Assembly: GCF_001050115.1 (NCBI RefSeq)
Contig: NZ_CP012024.1
Location: 2,991,001-3,055,000 of the forward strand
DNA: 64,000 nucleotides
Origin: Bacillus smithii
Lineage (GTDB): Bacteria; Bacillota; Bacilli; Bacillales; DSM-4216
Reading direction: 5' to 3'
In this document: positions 1 through 12,520 of the stretch, piece after piece
Layout: every line of letters begins with the position of its first letter
Position numbering within the stretch: position 1 is the first letter of the stretch
The notes under the pieces: model-generated
What the model was told of the DNA's origin: nothing
Database searches by the model: none
The model's input: only the letters and a program-made list of their open reading frames with translations
Made by a program: the position numbers and the translations under genes

Positions 1-1488
1 CGCAAGAACAATTCCTCCCCCGATCTCTTTCATTCTTTGAAAAGCTCGACGCATTTCTTCTTTGCGTTTTCCGATCAATACAATATCGCCAGTGCTTGAA
101 AAGGATGAAGCAAGACCTTGCACTCGATTGTCAAAACCTTTTAACACTGTGCTCACCCGCCATTGTCCGTTTCGGTCCAATAACAGCAAAAAGCTTTCAT
201 CATCCTCCGGAAGTTGATCCAATGAAATATCCCTTGTTAGTGAATATGGCTTCGTAATAACATCGTTGACCATCTGGATGCCAAACGGCATTGAAAACTG
301 CAGATCTTCTTTTTTTAAATCCCAATGGAACGATATTGGTTTCAAGCCCCAATTTTCCCATTTGATCGGATGGCCATGATACACCTTCGTTCCGTTCTTT
401 TTGACCCACTGTCCTTTCGACAAAACGGAAACAGGCGTCGGATTGTTTTCGTTTTCCAGAAAATTAATATTGGCTACTCGTCCAGGAGCAATCATACCGT
501 AATAATGATCGATTCGATAATGCTTTGCGACATTATAGCTGGCCATTTGGTAAGCATCCATCGTCGGAACGCCAAATTCCAACGCTTTGGCGATCATACG
601 GTCGATCACCCCGTCTTCATAGAAAGAGGGAAAAGAGCCATCCGTTGTAAACGTCATTTGATCATACTGATCCAAACCCATTTCCCGAATTTCTCTTAAA
701 AGGATTTCTAAATCTGGACGTATGGAAGAATGGCGCAAAGCTACCGTATATCCTTGCATCAGTCGTTTGTACACATCTTTTCCGGTCATCGATTCATGGT
801 CGCCATCTGCTCCTAAAAGCGTCATTTTCGTAAGCGTTTTCTCCGAAGCTCCCGGAAAATGTCCTTCAATTCTTTTTCCAAGCCTCTTTGTTTCCTGTAT
901 CCAGTGAAGAATCATATCATCTCCGTCCAACAATTTTGGCCAGCCAGTCAGTTCTCCCCCTTGGATAACAAATCCGCTTTCAATCCATGATTTGACATCT
1001 CTATGCGAAAATTTTTCATCCTCTTGATTCAGTTCCGTCATCGGATCATACCGGCACCACCAAAACAAAGAGAACGGAAGCTTATTTAACTCATTCATCA
1101 AAGAAAACGCTTTCTTATTTTTCAAAAACAAGAACAACACAAGATTATCGCTGACGAAACTCGTTGTTCCTGATTGAGATGCATATTCGGCAAATGACTG
1201 GGGATTATAAAGTTGAAAAGGATGAACATGCGGCTCAATGTAACCAGGCACAAGCGTAAAATTTTCACAGTTTACTACTTCACATCCGTCTAGCTTTTGC
1301 GGCAGTTTCTCCCCGACATAAACGATGCGGTCGTTTGCGATCCAAATATTGGCTTCCACCCATCTTCGCATTGTGGAATGCAAAAATCGCGAGTTTTTCA
1401 GCAATATATTCGGAGGCTTTTCTCCGTCAATCACTGCCACATGATCTCTGAGCTGTCTGTTTTTCCACCGATAATGCTGTTCTAACAT
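1..1488 (-). CDS. yerA: Adenine deaminase-like amidohydrolase YerA (C-terminal end outside window)
   Basis: About 496 codons are open from an ATG at 1488 to the window edge, so the C-terminus is missing; the family is near 580 residues. The start is supported by an AGGAGGG ribosome binding site about 10 bases upstream. The N-terminal part carries the amidohydrolase metal motif H-x-H-P (about residues 87-90, within PGYIEPHVHP), typical of adenine deaminases that convert adenine to hypoxanthine. It lies downstream of purD on the same strand, as yerA does in B. subtilis, which fits a purine salvage role. Activity is inferred from family and context; B. subtilis YerA itself is only a putative adenine deaminase as far as I recall. 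Confidence 0.85.
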   Translation of the reverse strand, partial: MLEQHYRWKNRQLRDHVAVIDGEKPPNILLKNSRFLHSTMRRWVEANIWIANDRIVYVGEKLPQKLDGCEVVNCENFTLVPGYIEPHVHPFQLYNPQSFAEYASQSGTTSFVSDNLVLFLFLKNKKAFSLMNELNKLPFSLFWWCRYDPMTELNQEDEKFSHRDVKSWIESGFVIQGGELTGWPKLLDGDDMILHWIQETKRLGKRIEGHFPGASEKTLTKMTLLGADGDHESMTGKDVYKRLMQGYTVALRHSSIRPDLEILLREIREMGLDQYDQMTFTTDGSFPSFYEDGVIDRMIAKALEFGVPTMDAYQMASYNVAKHYRIDHYYGMIAPGRVANINFLENENNPTPVSVLSKGQWVKKNGTKVYHGHPIKWENWGLKPISFHWDLKKEDLQFSMPFGIQMVNDVITKPYSLTRDISLDQLPEDDESFLLLLDRNGQWRVSTVLKGFDNRVQGLASSFSSTGDIVLIGKRKEEMRRAFQRMKEIGGGIVLA

Positions 1489-1848
1489 AATTAAGGGCCC
1501 TCCTAATTGTATTAAAACTTTCAACTATGGATTCTTCCCGTTCTCTTCTTTATATGGGTTTATGCTGAACGGATGAATGTCATACACAAAAGCTCTTGCT
1601 GAATGAAAAAAAGGCTGTCATTGAAAAAACTGTCCTTTGCTGAAAAGATGAAGTGAATAGCTAAACATTCCGCCTGCTTCATTCGGTACTATGTCAAAAA
1701 CGGAATCATCCTTTTACCGCTTTTTGCAGTGGCGATGTTTACTGATATTCAAGGAAAAATGTTAATTTTAATAGTACCATATTTTGGCGACAAACTCAGG
1801 GTAAAAAGAATGTAAAGTTTGAAAATTTAGTGAAAAGAGGCGATCCCT
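1489..1848. other. Intergenic stretch, no gene seen
   Basis: About 360 bases between the yerA-like start and the DUF2892 gene. I see the yerA ribosome binding site at its left end and AT-rich sequence before the right-hand gene, which may hold divergent promoters, but no convincing -35/-10 pair, RNA or terminator. Confidence 0.4.
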
Positions 1849-2163
1849 TTGAAAGTAAAACAAAATATCGGTCTTTTGAATGCTTTGATTCGAATAACCT
1901 GCGGACTCACAATGCTTGCATGGGGGACAGCTAAGCTTTCCAAAAAGCCTTGGCGGCAATCCTATTTGTTCATCGCTTTCCTAGGGGCCATGCGGGTTGG
2001 AGAAGGAATTTTACAATATTGTCCGCTGACCGACCTATGGGAAAACGGTTCTTTCATGAACCAGCAGAATAACCAAAACCGGCAAAATCAGCAAAACCAA
2101 CAGAATCAACAAAATCAGGCGGACCGTAAGGAAGACATCGACATTCCTTACAATCCGTCATAA
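1849..2163 (+). CDS. DUF2892 (YgaP-like transmembrane) small membrane protein
   Basis: 104 residues from a TTG start behind an AGAGGCG-type ribosome binding site. The first ~65 residues match the DUF2892/YgaP-like membrane domain: short polar N-terminus KQNIGLLNALIRITCG, then two hydrophobic segments (about 8-25 and 38-52) separated by a basic loop. The C-terminal third is a low-complexity Gln/Asn-rich tract made of repeated NQQNQ units, followed by an acidic end. The function of the family is unknown; a location in the cytoplasmic membrane with a disordered tail is inferred. It lies divergently from the yerA-like gene. Confidence 0.7.
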   Translation: MKVKQNIGLLNALIRITCGLTMLAWGTAKLSKKPWRQSYLFIAFLGAMRVGEGILQYCPLTDLWENGSFMNQQNNQNRQNQQNQQNQQNQADRKEDIDIPYNPS

Positions 2164-2330
2164 ATATCTAAATCCTCGAGAAGTCTTTTTCAAAATCAGC
2201 TTTCACGAGATTGATGACAGTCTAAATAACATTAAATTGCGTCAGAACGTCTTTTTCAAATAGGAGGGCGCGGTCTACCAATAAGAAGGCGCTTAAACAG
2301 AAAGCGAATAGCCTGAACAATCTTGAAATG

Positions 2331-2364
2331 CCGCCTGAATGTTTCAAAAGAAACTATCAGGCGG
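2331..2364. terminator. Two-tier hairpin between purD and the DUF2892 gene
   Basis: CCGCCTGA (2331-2338) pairs with TCAGGCGG (2357-2364), and inside it GTTTC pairs with GAAAC around an AAAA loop. It lies downstream of both the purine operon (minus strand) and the DUF2892 gene (plus strand). It has no strong T-run on either side, so terminator function is uncertain. Confidence 0.4.
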
Positions 2365-2434
2365 TTGATGACAAGAGTTAAGCATTAAGCACTATAAAAG
2401 GCAATTTCAACTGACCAAAAGGAGTGAACGAAAA

Positions 2435-3848
<1,414 letters not shown>

Positions 3849-3860
3849 TTAGGGGGAGGT

Positions 3861-3904
3861 AAAAAGCCCGGTCAAAACAAGACTGTCGATCGTCGGGCCT
3901 TTTC
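3861..3904 (-). terminator. Terminator-like hairpin between purH and purD
   Basis: Read on the minus strand, AAAAGGCCCG is followed by about 22 bases (with an inner imperfect palindrome GACGATCGACAGTC) and then CGGGCTTTTT. This has the form of an intrinsic terminator with a U-run, lying inside the operon just after purH. It may attenuate or polarise purD expression, or purD may also have its own promoter. Confidence 0.5.
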
Positions 3905-3921
3905 ATACTTCCCCAAACCTT

Positions 3922-5457
3922 TTAATGTTTAAAATGACGAACGCCTGTAAACACCATTGCGATTCCGTATTCATCCGCCTTTTTAATGGAATCCTCATCA
4001 CGGATCGATCCTCCCGGCTGGATGATAGCGGTGATTCCTGCTTTAGCTGCAGCTTCTACCGTGTCGTCCATCGGGAAAAAGGCATCTGAAGCAAGGCAAG
4101 CTCCTTTTGCCAAGTCGCCGGCTTGTTCAAGAGCAATTTTGGCAGCGCCGACGCGATTCATTTGTCCTGCTCCGATTCCTAACGTTCTTTCTTCGTTGGC
4201 CACTACGATGGCATTGGACTTCACATGCTTGACTACCTTCCATCCAAGCTTCAAAGCTTCCCATTCTTCTGCAGTAGGCTCTCTCTTCGTCACCGTCTTC
4301 AGCTCAGCTTCATCCAGCGAGAACGTATCCGGATCTTGGACTAAGAGGCCGCCTTCAACCGATGTCAATACTTCTTCTTTTTTCTTCTCACCCGTAAAAG
4401 GAAGGACTAACAGCCGAATATTTTTCTTCTTGGTTAAAATGTCCAGTGCTTCCTCTGTAAATTCAGGAGCCACCACAATCTCAAGGAAAATTTCATGCAG
4501 TTTTTCCGCCAGCTCTTTTCCGACCGGCCGATTAAGCGCCACAATCCCTCCAAAAATAGAAACTGGATCCGCTTCGTAAGCTTTTGCGTAGGCTTCTTCT
4601 ATTGAATTCCCGATGCCCACTCCACACGGATTCATATGTTTGACCGCAACGGCAGCCGGTTCTTGAAAATCTTTAATGATTTGCAAAGCAGCGTCCGCAT
4701 CGCGAATGTTATTATAAGAAAGTTCTTTGCCGTGCAATTGCTTGGATCTGGCAATGGAAAAATCCGAACCGAGCGGTTTTTGATAAAAAGCCGCCTTTTG
4801 GTGCGGGTTTTCACCATAGCGAAGCGTTTGTTTCAATTCATATGTATAAGTGACTCTCTCCGGATTCTCTTCGCCGGCAAGACGGGTCATATATTGCGAA
4901 ATTAAAGCATCGTAAGCAGCCGTATGCCTAAATACTTTGGCAGCCAGTTTTCTCTTAGTTTCTTTGCTGACTTTCCCATTTTCTTTCAGCTCGTCCAGCA
5001 CTTTTCCGTAATCAGCCGCATCGACCAGCACCGTGACATACTCGTGGTTTTTCGCTGCGGATCGAAGCATAGTCGGCCCGCCGATATCAATATTTTCAAT
5101 AGCTTCTTCCGGAGTAACATCCGCTTTTTCAATCGTTTGCTGGAAAGGATACAAATTGACGCAAACGATTTCGATGGGCTCAATTCCTTGTTCGTTCATT
5201 TGCCGTTGATGCAGTTCGTGATCCCATTTCGCCAGCAGCCCGCCATGAATAAGAGGATGAAGAGTCTTCACACGGCCTTCTAATATTTCCGGAAATCCAG
5301 TTATTTCTTCGACGGCTGTGACCGGGATTCCGTTTTCCGCCAAGATCGTTTTGGTGCCGCCGGTTGAAAGAATCTCAAATCCTAAAGAAACCAGTCCTTT
5401 TGCAAACTCCACGATCCCTTCTTTATTGGAAACACTGATTAATGCCCGTCTTTTCAT
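3922..5457 (-). CDS. purH: Bifunctional AICAR transformylase / IMP cyclohydrolase
   Basis: 511 residues, normal length. The protein performs the last two steps of IMP synthesis: formylation of AICAR with 10-formyl-THF and ring closure to IMP. The N-terminal ~190 residues are the methylglyoxal-synthase-like cyclohydrolase domain ([25 protein letters not shown]). The remainder is the transformylase, with the conserved KHMNPCGVG segment near residue 270. The ATG has a GGGAGAT ribosome binding site. It follows purN after 15 bases. Confidence 0.98.
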   Translation of the reverse strand: MKRRALISVSNKEGIVEFAKGLVSLGFEILSTGGTKTILAENGIPVTAVEEITGFPEILEGRVKTLHPLIHGGLLAKWDHELHQRQMNEQGIEPIEIVCVNLYPFQQTIEKADVTPEEAIENIDIGGPTMLRSAAKNHEYVTVLVDAADYGKVLDELKENGKVSKETKRKLAAKVFRHTAAYDALISQYMTRLAGEENPERVTYTYELKQTLRYGENPHQKAAFYQKPLGSDFSIARSKQLHGKELSYNNIRDADAALQIIKDFQEPAAVAVKHMNPCGVGIGNSIEEAYAKAYEADPVSIFGGIVALNRPVGKELAEKLHEIFLEIVVAPEFTEEALDILTKKKNIRLLVLPFTGEKKKEEVLTSVEGGLLVQDPDTFSLDEAELKTVTKREPTAEEWEALKLGWKVVKHVKSNAIVVANEERTLGIGAGQMNRVGAAKIALEQAGDLAKGACLASDAFFPMDDTVEAAAKAGITAIIQPGGSIRDEDSIKKADEYGIAMVFTGVRHFKH

Positions 5458-5472
5458 AGTTGATCTCCCTTT

Positions 5473-6039
5473 CTATTCATCCAATAATTCATTGATGGTT
5501 TTCGGATATAACTCATGTTCAACAGCCTGGATTTTTTTCTGAAGCGTTTCTCTTGTGTCCTCAGCCAAAATGTTGACGCTTTGTTGAGCGATGATCGGCC
5601 CGGTATCCATTCCTTCATCGACAAAATGGATGGTAACCCCCGTCACTTTTACCCCGGCGTCCAAAGCTTGTCCAATGGCATCTTTTCCCGGAAACGCCGG
5701 CAAAAGCGAAGGATGAATATTCACGATACGGTTGCGATAACGATTTAAGAGTGTAGAGCCGATCAAACGCATGTAGCCGGCAAGGATGATCCATTCGACG
5801 CCCCTTTTGGCTAACTCTAATGCAATTTCGTTCTCAAACTCCTCTTTGGAAGGATACTCTTTTGCCCGAAAGGAAAACACAGGAATCCCCAAATGGCGTG
5901 CCCGTTTGACTACATAAGCATCCGGCTGATCGCATACAAGCAAGCAGATGTCCGCGTTTAGTTCCTTTCTTAAACTCGCTTCTGCCAGCGCCTGAAAATT
6001 GCTGCCGTTTCCAGACGCGAATATCGCCACTTTTTTCAT
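5473..6039 (-). CDS. purN: Phosphoribosylglycinamide formyltransferase (folate-dependent)
   Basis: 188 residues. GAR transformylase 1, transferring the formyl group of 10-formyl-THF to GAR. The GNGSN phosphate loop is at residues 10-14 and the catalytic N-x-H-P-S (Asn107, His109) is present, followed by LLPAFPGKDA and the later D-x-G-P motif in GMDTGPI. It lies between purM (19-base gap) and purH (15-base gap). The start has a GAGAGG ribosome binding site. Confidence 0.98.
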   Translation of the reverse strand: MKKVAIFASGNGSNFQALAEASLRKELNADICLLVCDQPDAYVVKRARHLGIPVFSFRAKEYPSKEEFENEIALELAKRGVEWIILAGYMRLIGSTLLNRYRNRIVNIHPSLLPAFPGKDAIGQALDAGVKVTGVTIHFVDEGMDTGPIIAQQSVNILAEDTRETLQKKIQAVEHELYPKTINELLDE

Positions 6040-6058
6040 TAGTATCCAACCTCTCCAA

Positions 6059-7084
6059 TCAGGAAATGCGGATTCCCTCTTGAGGAACCACCTGGCCGAT
6101 TTTGAACGCTTTTTCTCCTATTTGTTCAAGATCATTTAAAACAGACTCCGCATCCGCTGCTGCGACGATCAAGACCAGCCCAATTCCCATGTTAAAAATA
6201 TTATACATTTCTTTCCGATCCAGTTTTCCATATTCTTTTAGCACTTCGAAAATGGCTGGTATTTCCCATGTGCCTTCTGCAATTTCCGAACCGTATCCGG
6301 CCGGCAGAGCACGAGGTATATTTTCAATAAAGCCTCCGCCTGTAATATGGGCCATCCCTTTAATTGTACCTTTTTTATGAATACTTTGGATTTGCTTGAC
6401 ATAAATTCGTGTCGGTTCAATCAATGCTTCTCCCAGTGTCCCCTTCAAACCGTCCAATTGAGAGTCGATGTGCAATCGATGCTCTTCAAAGAAGATTTTT
6501 CTCACCAAAGAATAGCCATTGCTATGAATTCCGCTTGATGGAAGACCGATCAAAACATCACCTGGCCTAATTGTACTTCCCGAAATGAGCTCGCTTTTTT
6601 CGCACGCCCCTACCGCAAAGCCGGCCAGATCATATTCCCCGGGAGCGTACATGCCCGGCATTTCTGCTGTCTCTCCTCCGATTAAGGCGCACCCTGCTTG
6701 TTCGCAGCCGTCAGCAATTCCTTTCACAATTTGTTCTATTTTCTCCGGCTCATTTTTCCCACAAGCGAGATAATCGAGAAAAAAGATCGGACTGGCTCCT
6801 TGAACGAGGATGTCATTGACACACATGGCGACGCAATCGATGCCGATCGTATCGTGCTTATCCATCATAAAAGCAATTTTTAATTTGGTTCCCACACCAT
6901 CTGTACCTGATACGAGAACAGGTTCTTTAAGCTGGAGGACGGATAAATCAAACAAACCGCCGAAACTTCCAAGTGCTCCCATCACCCCAAGCCTTTTCGT
7001 CCGTTCGACATGTTTTTTGATTCGTTCAACTGCTTCATACCCTGCTTCTATATCCACTCCAGCCGACTTATATGATTTTGCCAT
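6059..7084 (-). CDS. purM: Phosphoribosylformylglycinamidine cyclo-ligase (AIR synthetase)
   Basis: 341 residues. The enzyme closes the imidazole ring of FGAM to AIR with ATP. Family landmarks: [12 protein letters not shown] at the N-terminus, [11 protein letters not shown] near residue 60, [12 protein letters not shown] near 95, [11 protein letters not shown] near 140 and the H-I-T-G-G-G-F segment near 245. The ATG has a GGAGGA ribosome binding site. Co-oriented with purF upstream and purN downstream. Confidence 0.98.
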   Translation of the reverse strand: MAKSYKSAGVDIEAGYEAVERIKKHVERTKRLGVMGALGSFGGLFDLSVLQLKEPVLVSGTDGVGTKLKIAFMMDKHDTIGIDCVAMCVNDILVQGASPIFFLDYLACGKNEPEKIEQIVKGIADGCEQAGCALIGGETAEMPGMYAPGEYDLAGFAVGACEKSELISGSTIRPGDVLIGLPSSGIHSNGYSLVRKIFFEEHRLHIDSQLDGLKGTLGEALIEPTRIYVKQIQSIHKKGTIKGMAHITGGGFIENIPRALPAGYGSEIAEGTWEIPAIFEVLKEYGKLDRKEMYNIFNMGIGLVLIVAAADAESVLNDLEQIGEKAFKIGQVVPQEGIRIS

Positions 7085-7139
7085 TCCCGGTCCTCCTCCA
7101 TTTGCGTCCTTCTAACAATGTATTGGGAAACCATTTCGA

Positions 7140-8555
7140 CTAAGATAAAGTTACCATCTGTTCTTTTCCTGCGGGATATATCTCCGTCGGATATTTTCCG
7201 GTAAAACAGGCCAAGCATTGCCCGCAATGATTTCCGTCTTTTGCATGGCCAATGGCCTCGATCATTCCTTCAAGGCTTAAAAAGGTTAAAGAATCCGCGC
7301 CAATCAATTGTTTGATTTCTTCTACAGAATGAGAAGAAGCAATTAATTCTTCTTTCGTTGATGTGTCAATCCCATAGAAACACGGATGGGTAATGGGGGG
7401 CGAACTGATGGTGACATGAACTTCTTTGGCGCCTGCTTCTCTCAAAAGCTGAACAATTCGTTTGCTGGTCGTACCACGGACAATCGAATCATCCACCATA
7501 ATCACTCTTTTCCCATTGACGACACCGCGAACGGCAGAAAGCTTCATTTTCACTCCTTGTTCGCGCAGCGACTGGGATGGCTGGATAAACGTGCGTCCGA
7601 CGTAGCGGTTTTTGATGAGGCCCAGTTCATATGGAATACCGGAAGCTTCTGCATAGCCGATGGCAGCGGAAATGCTGGAATCCGGAACTCCCGTGACGAC
7701 ATCCGCTTCGATGCCCGCTTCTTCGGCTAATTTTTTCCCCATGCTCTTTCTGGCGCTATGCACATTAATCCCGTGAAGGTTGCTGTCAGGGCGGGAAAAA
7801 TAAACGTATTCCATTGTACAAATGGCTTGATTGCTTTTTAACGCAAACGGCTCCGAATACATTCCTTCATTGTTGATGATGATCAATTCCCCCGGCTCCA
7901 CCTCCCGGACGAATTGAGCACCGACAACATCAAATGCACATGTTTCCGAAGCGATGCACACCGCATCTCCAAGCCGTCCAACGGAAAGCGGTCTTAATCC
8001 GTTCGGATCGAGGGCAACCATCAACTCCGTTTCCGTCATGATCAGAAATGCGTATGCGCCTTTTAGCATGGTTAACGCGTTTTTGACCTGATCTTTCAAA
8101 TGGACAAAACCACTTCTTTTAATTAAATGAGCAAGTACTTCTGTATCCGAACTGGTTTGAAAAATGCTTCCTTGAGCTTCCAGCTGATATTTGAGCATGG
8201 TGGCATTGACCAAATTGCCATTGTGAGCGAGGGCCAAGCTCCCGGTCTGGGAATGGAAGAGAAGGGGCTGAACGTTTTCGTACCCTCCTCCGCCTGCTGT
8301 CGCGTAACGGACATGGCCGATTGCACCGTATCCATGCAAATTGTGGATGGCTTCACGACTGAAAACCTCTGTCACTAACCCTTTCCCTTTTAACCCCTTT
8401 AATTCGCAGCCGTCCGTTACGACAATTCCGGCTCCTTCTTGACCGCGGTGCTGTAAACTATGAAGGCCGTAATACGTGATCTGAGCAGCATTTTCATGTC
8501 CCCAAACGCCAAACACTCCGCATTCTTCGTTTAATCCTTTTATTTCAGCAAGCAT
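7140..8555 (-). CDS. purF: Amidophosphoribosyltransferase
   Basis: First committed step of purine synthesis (PRPP + glutamine to phosphoribosylamine). 471 residues, close to the B. subtilis enzyme. It starts [12 protein letters not shown]; removal of the 11-residue propeptide exposes the Cys12 nucleophile of the class II glutaminase domain. The PRPP loop [13 protein letters not shown] is present. The cysteines expected to bind the 4Fe-4S cluster of Bacillus-type PurF are visible (Cys in ICTMEY, HPCFYG and the C-G-Q-C pair in [10 protein letters not shown]), so an oxygen-labile, feedback-inhibited enzyme is likely. The start overlaps the end of purL by 16 bases. Confidence 0.98.
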   Translation of the reverse strand: MLAEIKGLNEECGVFGVWGHENAAQITYYGLHSLQHRGQEGAGIVVTDGCELKGLKGKGLVTEVFSREAIHNLHGYGAIGHVRYATAGGGGYENVQPLLFHSQTGSLALAHNGNLVNATMLKYQLEAQGSIFQTSSDTEVLAHLIKRSGFVHLKDQVKNALTMLKGAYAFLIMTETELMVALDPNGLRPLSVGRLGDAVCIASETCAFDVVGAQFVREVEPGELIIINNEGMYSEPFALKSNQAICTMEYVYFSRPDSNLHGINVHSARKSMGKKLAEEAGIEADVVTGVPDSSISAAIGYAEASGIPYELGLIKNRYVGRTFIQPSQSLREQGVKMKLSAVRGVVNGKRVIMVDDSIVRGTTSKRIVQLLREAGAKEVHVTISSPPITHPCFYGIDTSTKEELIASSHSVEEIKQLIGADSLTFLSLEGMIEAIGHAKDGNHCGQCLACFTGKYPTEIYPAGKEQMVTLS

Positions 8556-10759
8556 GGGATAGCTCCTTTCCAGGCTTGTTCAAGCTCACTCACTTGCGCC
8601 TGCAAAATCGATTCATTTTCAGCAGATCGAATCGTTAAAAGCGGTTCGTCGACAACGCGGCCTACGCACACCGCGTCCGTCACAATCGTTTCAAAAAGGC
8701 TGCGATGTTCCGGTTTCACCGATAGCACATAACGTGATTGCGTTTCGCTAAACAGTTCGCAAACGGCCTCTCCTTCAATTTTTATATCCGCTCCTAAACC
8801 AGTGCCAAACAAACACTCTGACAACGCGACAGCCAATCCCCCTTCGGAAATATCATGAGCAGATTGTACGGTTTTCCTTTTAATGGCTTGCAGAATAGCT
8901 TGCTGCCTTTTTCGCTCTACCGCTAAATCGATTTCCGGCGCTTTACCGAAAATACGACCTTCCAGCATTTTTTGAAGTTCGCTGCCGCCGAAATCGTTGT
9001 TCGCTTTCCCCACGACGTAAATATAATCGCCCGCTTGTTCAAACGTTTGTTTAGTAATGTGAGCCACGTCTTCAATCAGTCCAACCATGCCAACGACAGG
9101 AGTCGGATATATTGCCGTGCCGTTTGTTTCATTGTAAAGCGATACGTTCCCGCCGATGACCGGAGTTTGAAGCGTCTTACAGGCTTCGCTCATTCCATCC
9201 ACCGCTTTTTCCAGCTGCCAAAAGATTTCCGGCTTTTCCGGGTTGCCAAAATTCAAGCAGTCCGTAATAGCGAGAGGTTTACCGCCTGCGCAAACAATAT
9301 TGCGAGCGGCTTCAGCGACTGCGATTTTTCCTCCTGTTTCCGGGTCAAGATAGAGATAGCGGGAATTGCAGTCTGTTGTCATCGCCAGCGCTTTTTTCGT
9401 TCCGCGGATTCGAATGACCGCCGCATCTGAGCCAGGCGCTACGACTGTATTCGTTTGAACTTGATAGTCATACTGCTGGTACACCCATTCTTTGCTCGCA
9501 ATGGTCGGCTGCGAAAGCAGTTTGATCAGCGTTTCTTTAAAATCTTTCACTTCAGGTGCCGGTGCATCGATTTGCTGAAATTCACGGAAATAGTCCGGTT
9601 CTTTAGAAGGTTTATGGTAAACCGGAGCATTTTCCGCCAATGCATCGACCGGAACTTCCGCTACGACTTCGCCGCGATGAGTCAGTCTCAACATGGAATC
9701 ATCCGTTACTTTTCCGACGACGACTGCTTCCAATCCATACTTTTGAAAAAGAGAAACGACTTCTTCCTCTCTTCCTTTTTTGACAACGATCAGCATTCTC
9801 TCCTGCGATTCAGACAGCATCATTTCATAAGAAGTCATGCCCGTTTCCCGTTGAGGTACAAGATCGAGGTTCATTTCGATTCCCGATCCGGCTTTGCTTG
9901 CCATTTCGGCCGCTGAACTGGTCAATCCGGCTGCTCCCATATCTTGAATTCCGACAAGTGCATCTGATTTCACCAATTCAAGACAGGCTTCTAGCAGCAG
10001 CTTTTCCATAAAGGGATCCCCCACTTGAACAGCCGGGCGCTTTTCTTCAGATTGCTCACTTAATTCCTCCGAAGCAAAAGTGGCTCCGTGAATTCCGTCG
10101 CGACCTGTTTTCGCACCGACATACATGACGGAATTGCCTACCCCTACCGCTTGGCCTTTCTGAATATCTTGATGATCGATCAAGCCGACACACATTGCGT
10201 TCACCAGCGGATTCCCTTCATAAGAAGGATCAAATTGCACCTCGCCCCCAACCGTTGGAATGCCGATGCAATTTCCATAGCCGGCGATGCCTGCCACTAC
10301 TTCTTGAAATAAATATCGGACTCTGGAAGACTTCAATTCTCCAAATCTTAAAGAATTCAACAAAGCTACCGGCCTTGCCCCCATGGAAAACACATCGCGG
10401 ATAATTCCCCCCACACCGGTTGCCGCACCTTGATACGGTTCAATGGCAGAAGGATGGTTATGGCTTTCGATTTTAAAAACGACTGCCTGGCCATCACCGA
10501 TATCGACAATGCCGGCTCCTTCCCCCGGTCCTTGCAAAACTCCTTCTCCCTCTGTGGGGAATTTTTTTAGCACTACTTTTGAATTTTTATAGCTGCAGTG
10601 TTCCGACCACATGACAGAAAAAAGACCGGTCTCCGTGTAGTTGGGAAGCCTTCCCAAAATCGATTCAATTTGCGCAAATTCTTCGTCACTAAGACCCATT
10701 TGCCGATACAATTTATTTTCTTTTATCTCATCCGGTTTTGGTTCAGTGCGTAGTAGCAT
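8540..10759 (-). CDS. purL: Phosphoribosylformylglycinamidine synthase subunit PurL
   Basis: Synthetase subunit of the three-part PurL-PurQ-PurS FGAM synthase, converting FGAR to FGAM with ATP and ammonia supplied by PurQ. I choose the ATG at 10759 (GGAGGG ribosome binding site, 6-base spacing), giving 739 residues, near the 742 of B. subtilis. An upstream in-frame start at 10810 would lie within purQ. Landmarks: [51 protein letters not shown] and [10 protein letters not shown]. It overlaps purQ by 17 bases and purF by 16 bases, suggesting translational coupling. Confidence 0.98.
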   Translation of the reverse strand: MLLRTEPKPDEIKENKLYRQMGLSDEEFAQIESILGRLPNYTETGLFSVMWSEHCSYKNSKVVLKKFPTEGEGVLQGPGEGAGIVDIGDGQAVVFKIESHNHPSAIEPYQGAATGVGGIIRDVFSMGARPVALLNSLRFGELKSSRVRYLFQEVVAGIAGYGNCIGIPTVGGEVQFDPSYEGNPLVNAMCVGLIDHQDIQKGQAVGVGNSVMYVGAKTGRDGIHGATFASEELSEQSEEKRPAVQVGDPFMEKLLLEACLELVKSDALVGIQDMGAAGLTSSAAEMASKAGSGIEMNLDLVPQRETGMTSYEMMLSESQERMLIVVKKGREEEVVSLFQKYGLEAVVVGKVTDDSMLRLTHRGEVVAEVPVDALAENAPVYHKPSKEPDYFREFQQIDAPAPEVKDFKETLIKLLSQPTIASKEWVYQQYDYQVQTNTVVAPGSDAAVIRIRGTKKALAMTTDCNSRYLYLDPETGGKIAVAEAARNIVCAGGKPLAITDCLNFGNPEKPEIFWQLEKAVDGMSEACKTLQTPVIGGNVSLYNETNGTAIYPTPVVGMVGLIEDVAHITKQTFEQAGDYIYVVGKANNDFGGSELQKMLEGRIFGKAPEIDLAVERKRQQAILQAIKRKTVQSAHDISEGGLAVALSECLFGTGLGADIKIEGEAVCELFSETQSRYVLSVKPEHRSLFETIVTDAVCVGRVVDEPLLTIRSAENESILQAQVSELEQAWKGAIPCLLK

Positions 10760-11426
10760 ACGATTCCCTCCACTGTTTGACAATCGATTGGAAAAGCTTA
10801 AGGCCATCACTGCTGCCCAGCAGTTCGTTCACCGCTCTTTCAGGATGCGGCATCATCCCAAGAACATTCCCTTTTTCATTGATAATCCCGGCAATGTCGG
10901 CAACTGAGCCGTTCGGATTGTTCTGATACGTAAAGACAATTTGCTTGTTACGCTTTAACGTTTCAAGCGTCTTGTCATCGCAATAGTAGTTGCCTTCGCC
11001 ATGAGCGATAGGGATTCGGATTGTCTCCCCTAATTCATAACCGTTTGTAAACATCGTTTCATTATTTTCTACAGTCAGTTCTACCGTTTTGCAAATAAAC
11101 TTTAATTGATCGTTTTTTCTCATGGCGCCAGGTAAAAGCCCTGATTCCAGCAAAATCTGAAATCCATTGCAAACGCCAAGAATCGGTTTCCCTTCTTCTG
11201 CCGCTTCGACCACTTTTTCCATCACTTTAGAAAAGCGGGCAATGGCGCCTGACCGCAAATAATCGCCGTATGAAAAGCCCCCCGGGAGCAAAATACCGTC
11301 GTATCCGCTCAGATCATCAGCATCGTGCCAAACGAATTCCGCTTCTTCCCCCAATTCATCTTTGACGGCGTGGTACATATCGGCATCGCAATTGGAACCG
11401 GGAAAGACAATCACCGCAAATTTCAC
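10743..11426 (-). CDS. purQ: Phosphoribosylformylglycinamidine synthase subunit PurQ (glutaminase)
   Basis: 227 residues, class I glutamine amidotransferase that releases ammonia for PurL. The catalytic triad is visible: Cys86 in GVCNGFQ, and His194 and Glu196 in MMPHPERA. It starts with GTG at 11426, overlapping the purS stop in a GTGA arrangement that implies coupled translation. Part of the PurSQL complex. Confidence 0.98.
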   Translation of the reverse strand: MKFAVIVFPGSNCDADMYHAVKDELGEEAEFVWHDADDLSGYDGILLPGGFSYGDYLRSGAIARFSKVMEKVVEAAEEGKPILGVCNGFQILLESGLLPGAMRKNDQLKFICKTVELTVENNETMFTNGYELGETIRIPIAHGEGNYYCDDKTLETLKRNKQIVFTYQNNPNGSVADIAGIINEKGNVLGMMPHPERAVNELLGSSDGLKLFQSIVKQWRESYATTH

Positions 11427-11677
11427 TGGATGACACCCTCCTCTATCTCATAACGAAATTCCTCTATCACCGGGTTGGCCAATAATTTCTCACACATTTC
11501 TCTGACCACGACATCGATGTCTTGATCGCTCTCCTTCACAGTCAGCTCCATGTATTTCCCTATACGGACATCCTCCACCTGTCCGAATCCAAGGCTGTGA
11601 AGGGAACGCTGTACAGCTCCCCCTTGAGGATCCAATACGCTTTCACGGAGTGTCACAAAAACTTTCACTTTATACAT
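11423..11677 (-). CDS. purS: Phosphoribosylformylglycinamidine synthase subunit PurS
   Basis: 84 residues, the small dimeric scaffold that joins PurQ to PurL. It begins [19 protein letters not shown], characteristic of the family. The ribosome binding site AGGAGGG lies within the end of purC (8-base overlap), and the stop overlaps the purQ start. Confidence 0.97.
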   Translation of the reverse strand: MYKVKVFVTLRESVLDPQGGAVQRSLHSLGFGQVEDVRIGKYMELTVKESDQDIDVVVREMCEKLLANPVIEEFRYEIEEGVIQ

Positions 11678-12392
11678 GTGTTTTCCCTCCTAATCTCGTA
11701 AGCACTTCGGTATAGGCATCGATTAAATTGCCAAGATTGCGGCGAAACACGTCTTTATCCAGCTTTCGATTCGTTTCTTTTTCCCAAAGCCTGCATGTAT
11801 CAGGCGAAATTTCATCCGCAAGCAAAATTTCTCCTTGAGGATCTTTGCCAAATTCCAATTTGAAATCGATCAAACGAATATTTAAGGAATCAAATAAGGA
11901 AATCAAAAACTGATTGACTTTCAACGCCATCTTTTTGATTTGTTCCATTTCTTCGGAAGAAGCGATTTTTAAGAAGCGAATATGGTCTTCTATGATCAAA
12001 GGATCCCCAAGTTCGTCGTCCTTTAAGTAGAATTCAATGATAGGCTCTTCTAACGGGATCCCTTCTTCTATCCCCAGCCTTTTCGCCATGCTTCCTGCAG
12101 AAACGTTTCGAACCACGACTTCAAGCGGGATAATCTTCACTCGTTTGATCAGCTGCTCATGATCTGAAACTTGTTGGATAAAATGAGTCGGCAGATCCAA
12201 CTCTTCTTTCATTTTCGTAAAAATAAAACTGCTAATTTGGTTGTTGAGGCTTCCTTTTCCGGCAATTTCCGCTTTTTTCTCTCCGTTAAAAGCGGTCGCG
12301 GAATCTTTATATTCCACGAATAGAATATCTTCTTGGTCGGTTGCATAAATCTTTTTCGCTTTTCCTTCATACAAAAGCTCGCCTTTTTTCAA
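11670..12392 (-). CDS. purC: Phosphoribosylaminoimidazole-succinocarboxamide synthase
   Basis: SAICAR synthetase, ligating aspartate to CAIR with ATP. I choose the TTG at 12392: it has a GAGGTGG ribosome binding site 5 bases upstream, yields MKKGELLYEGKAKKIY and 240 residues, matching the 241 I recall for B. subtilis. A longer frame to 12491 adds 33 residues with no family resemblance. Signatures: KDSATAFNGEKK, VVVRNVSAGSM and LADEISPDTCRLW. Confidence 0.97.
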   Translation of the reverse strand: MKKGELLYEGKAKKIYATDQEDILFVEYKDSATAFNGEKKAEIAGKGSLNNQISSFIFTKMKEELDLPTHFIQQVSDHEQLIKRVKIIPLEVVVRNVSAGSMAKRLGIEEGIPLEEPIIEFYLKDDELGDPLIIEDHIRFLKIASSEEMEQIKKMALKVNQFLISLFDSLNIRLIDFKLEFGKDPQGEILLADEISPDTCRLWEKETNRKLDKDVFRRNLGNLIDAYTEVLTRLGGKTHV

Positions 12393-12520
12393 GTTGTCCA
12401 CCTCATTTTGGAATATTGATAATCTTCCGAATACAGCGGTTTTAAGAGAGGCCGACCGCTTTAAGCCCTCTTGCCTTTTTCGCAAACACAAGAAACAGCC
12501 TAAAAGTCAGCCTCTTTTGC

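Noticed and set aside
3986..4579. Long open frames antisense to purH and other pur genes
   Set aside because: They mirror the codon pattern of the real genes on the other strand, lack ribosome binding sites and have no family resemblance.
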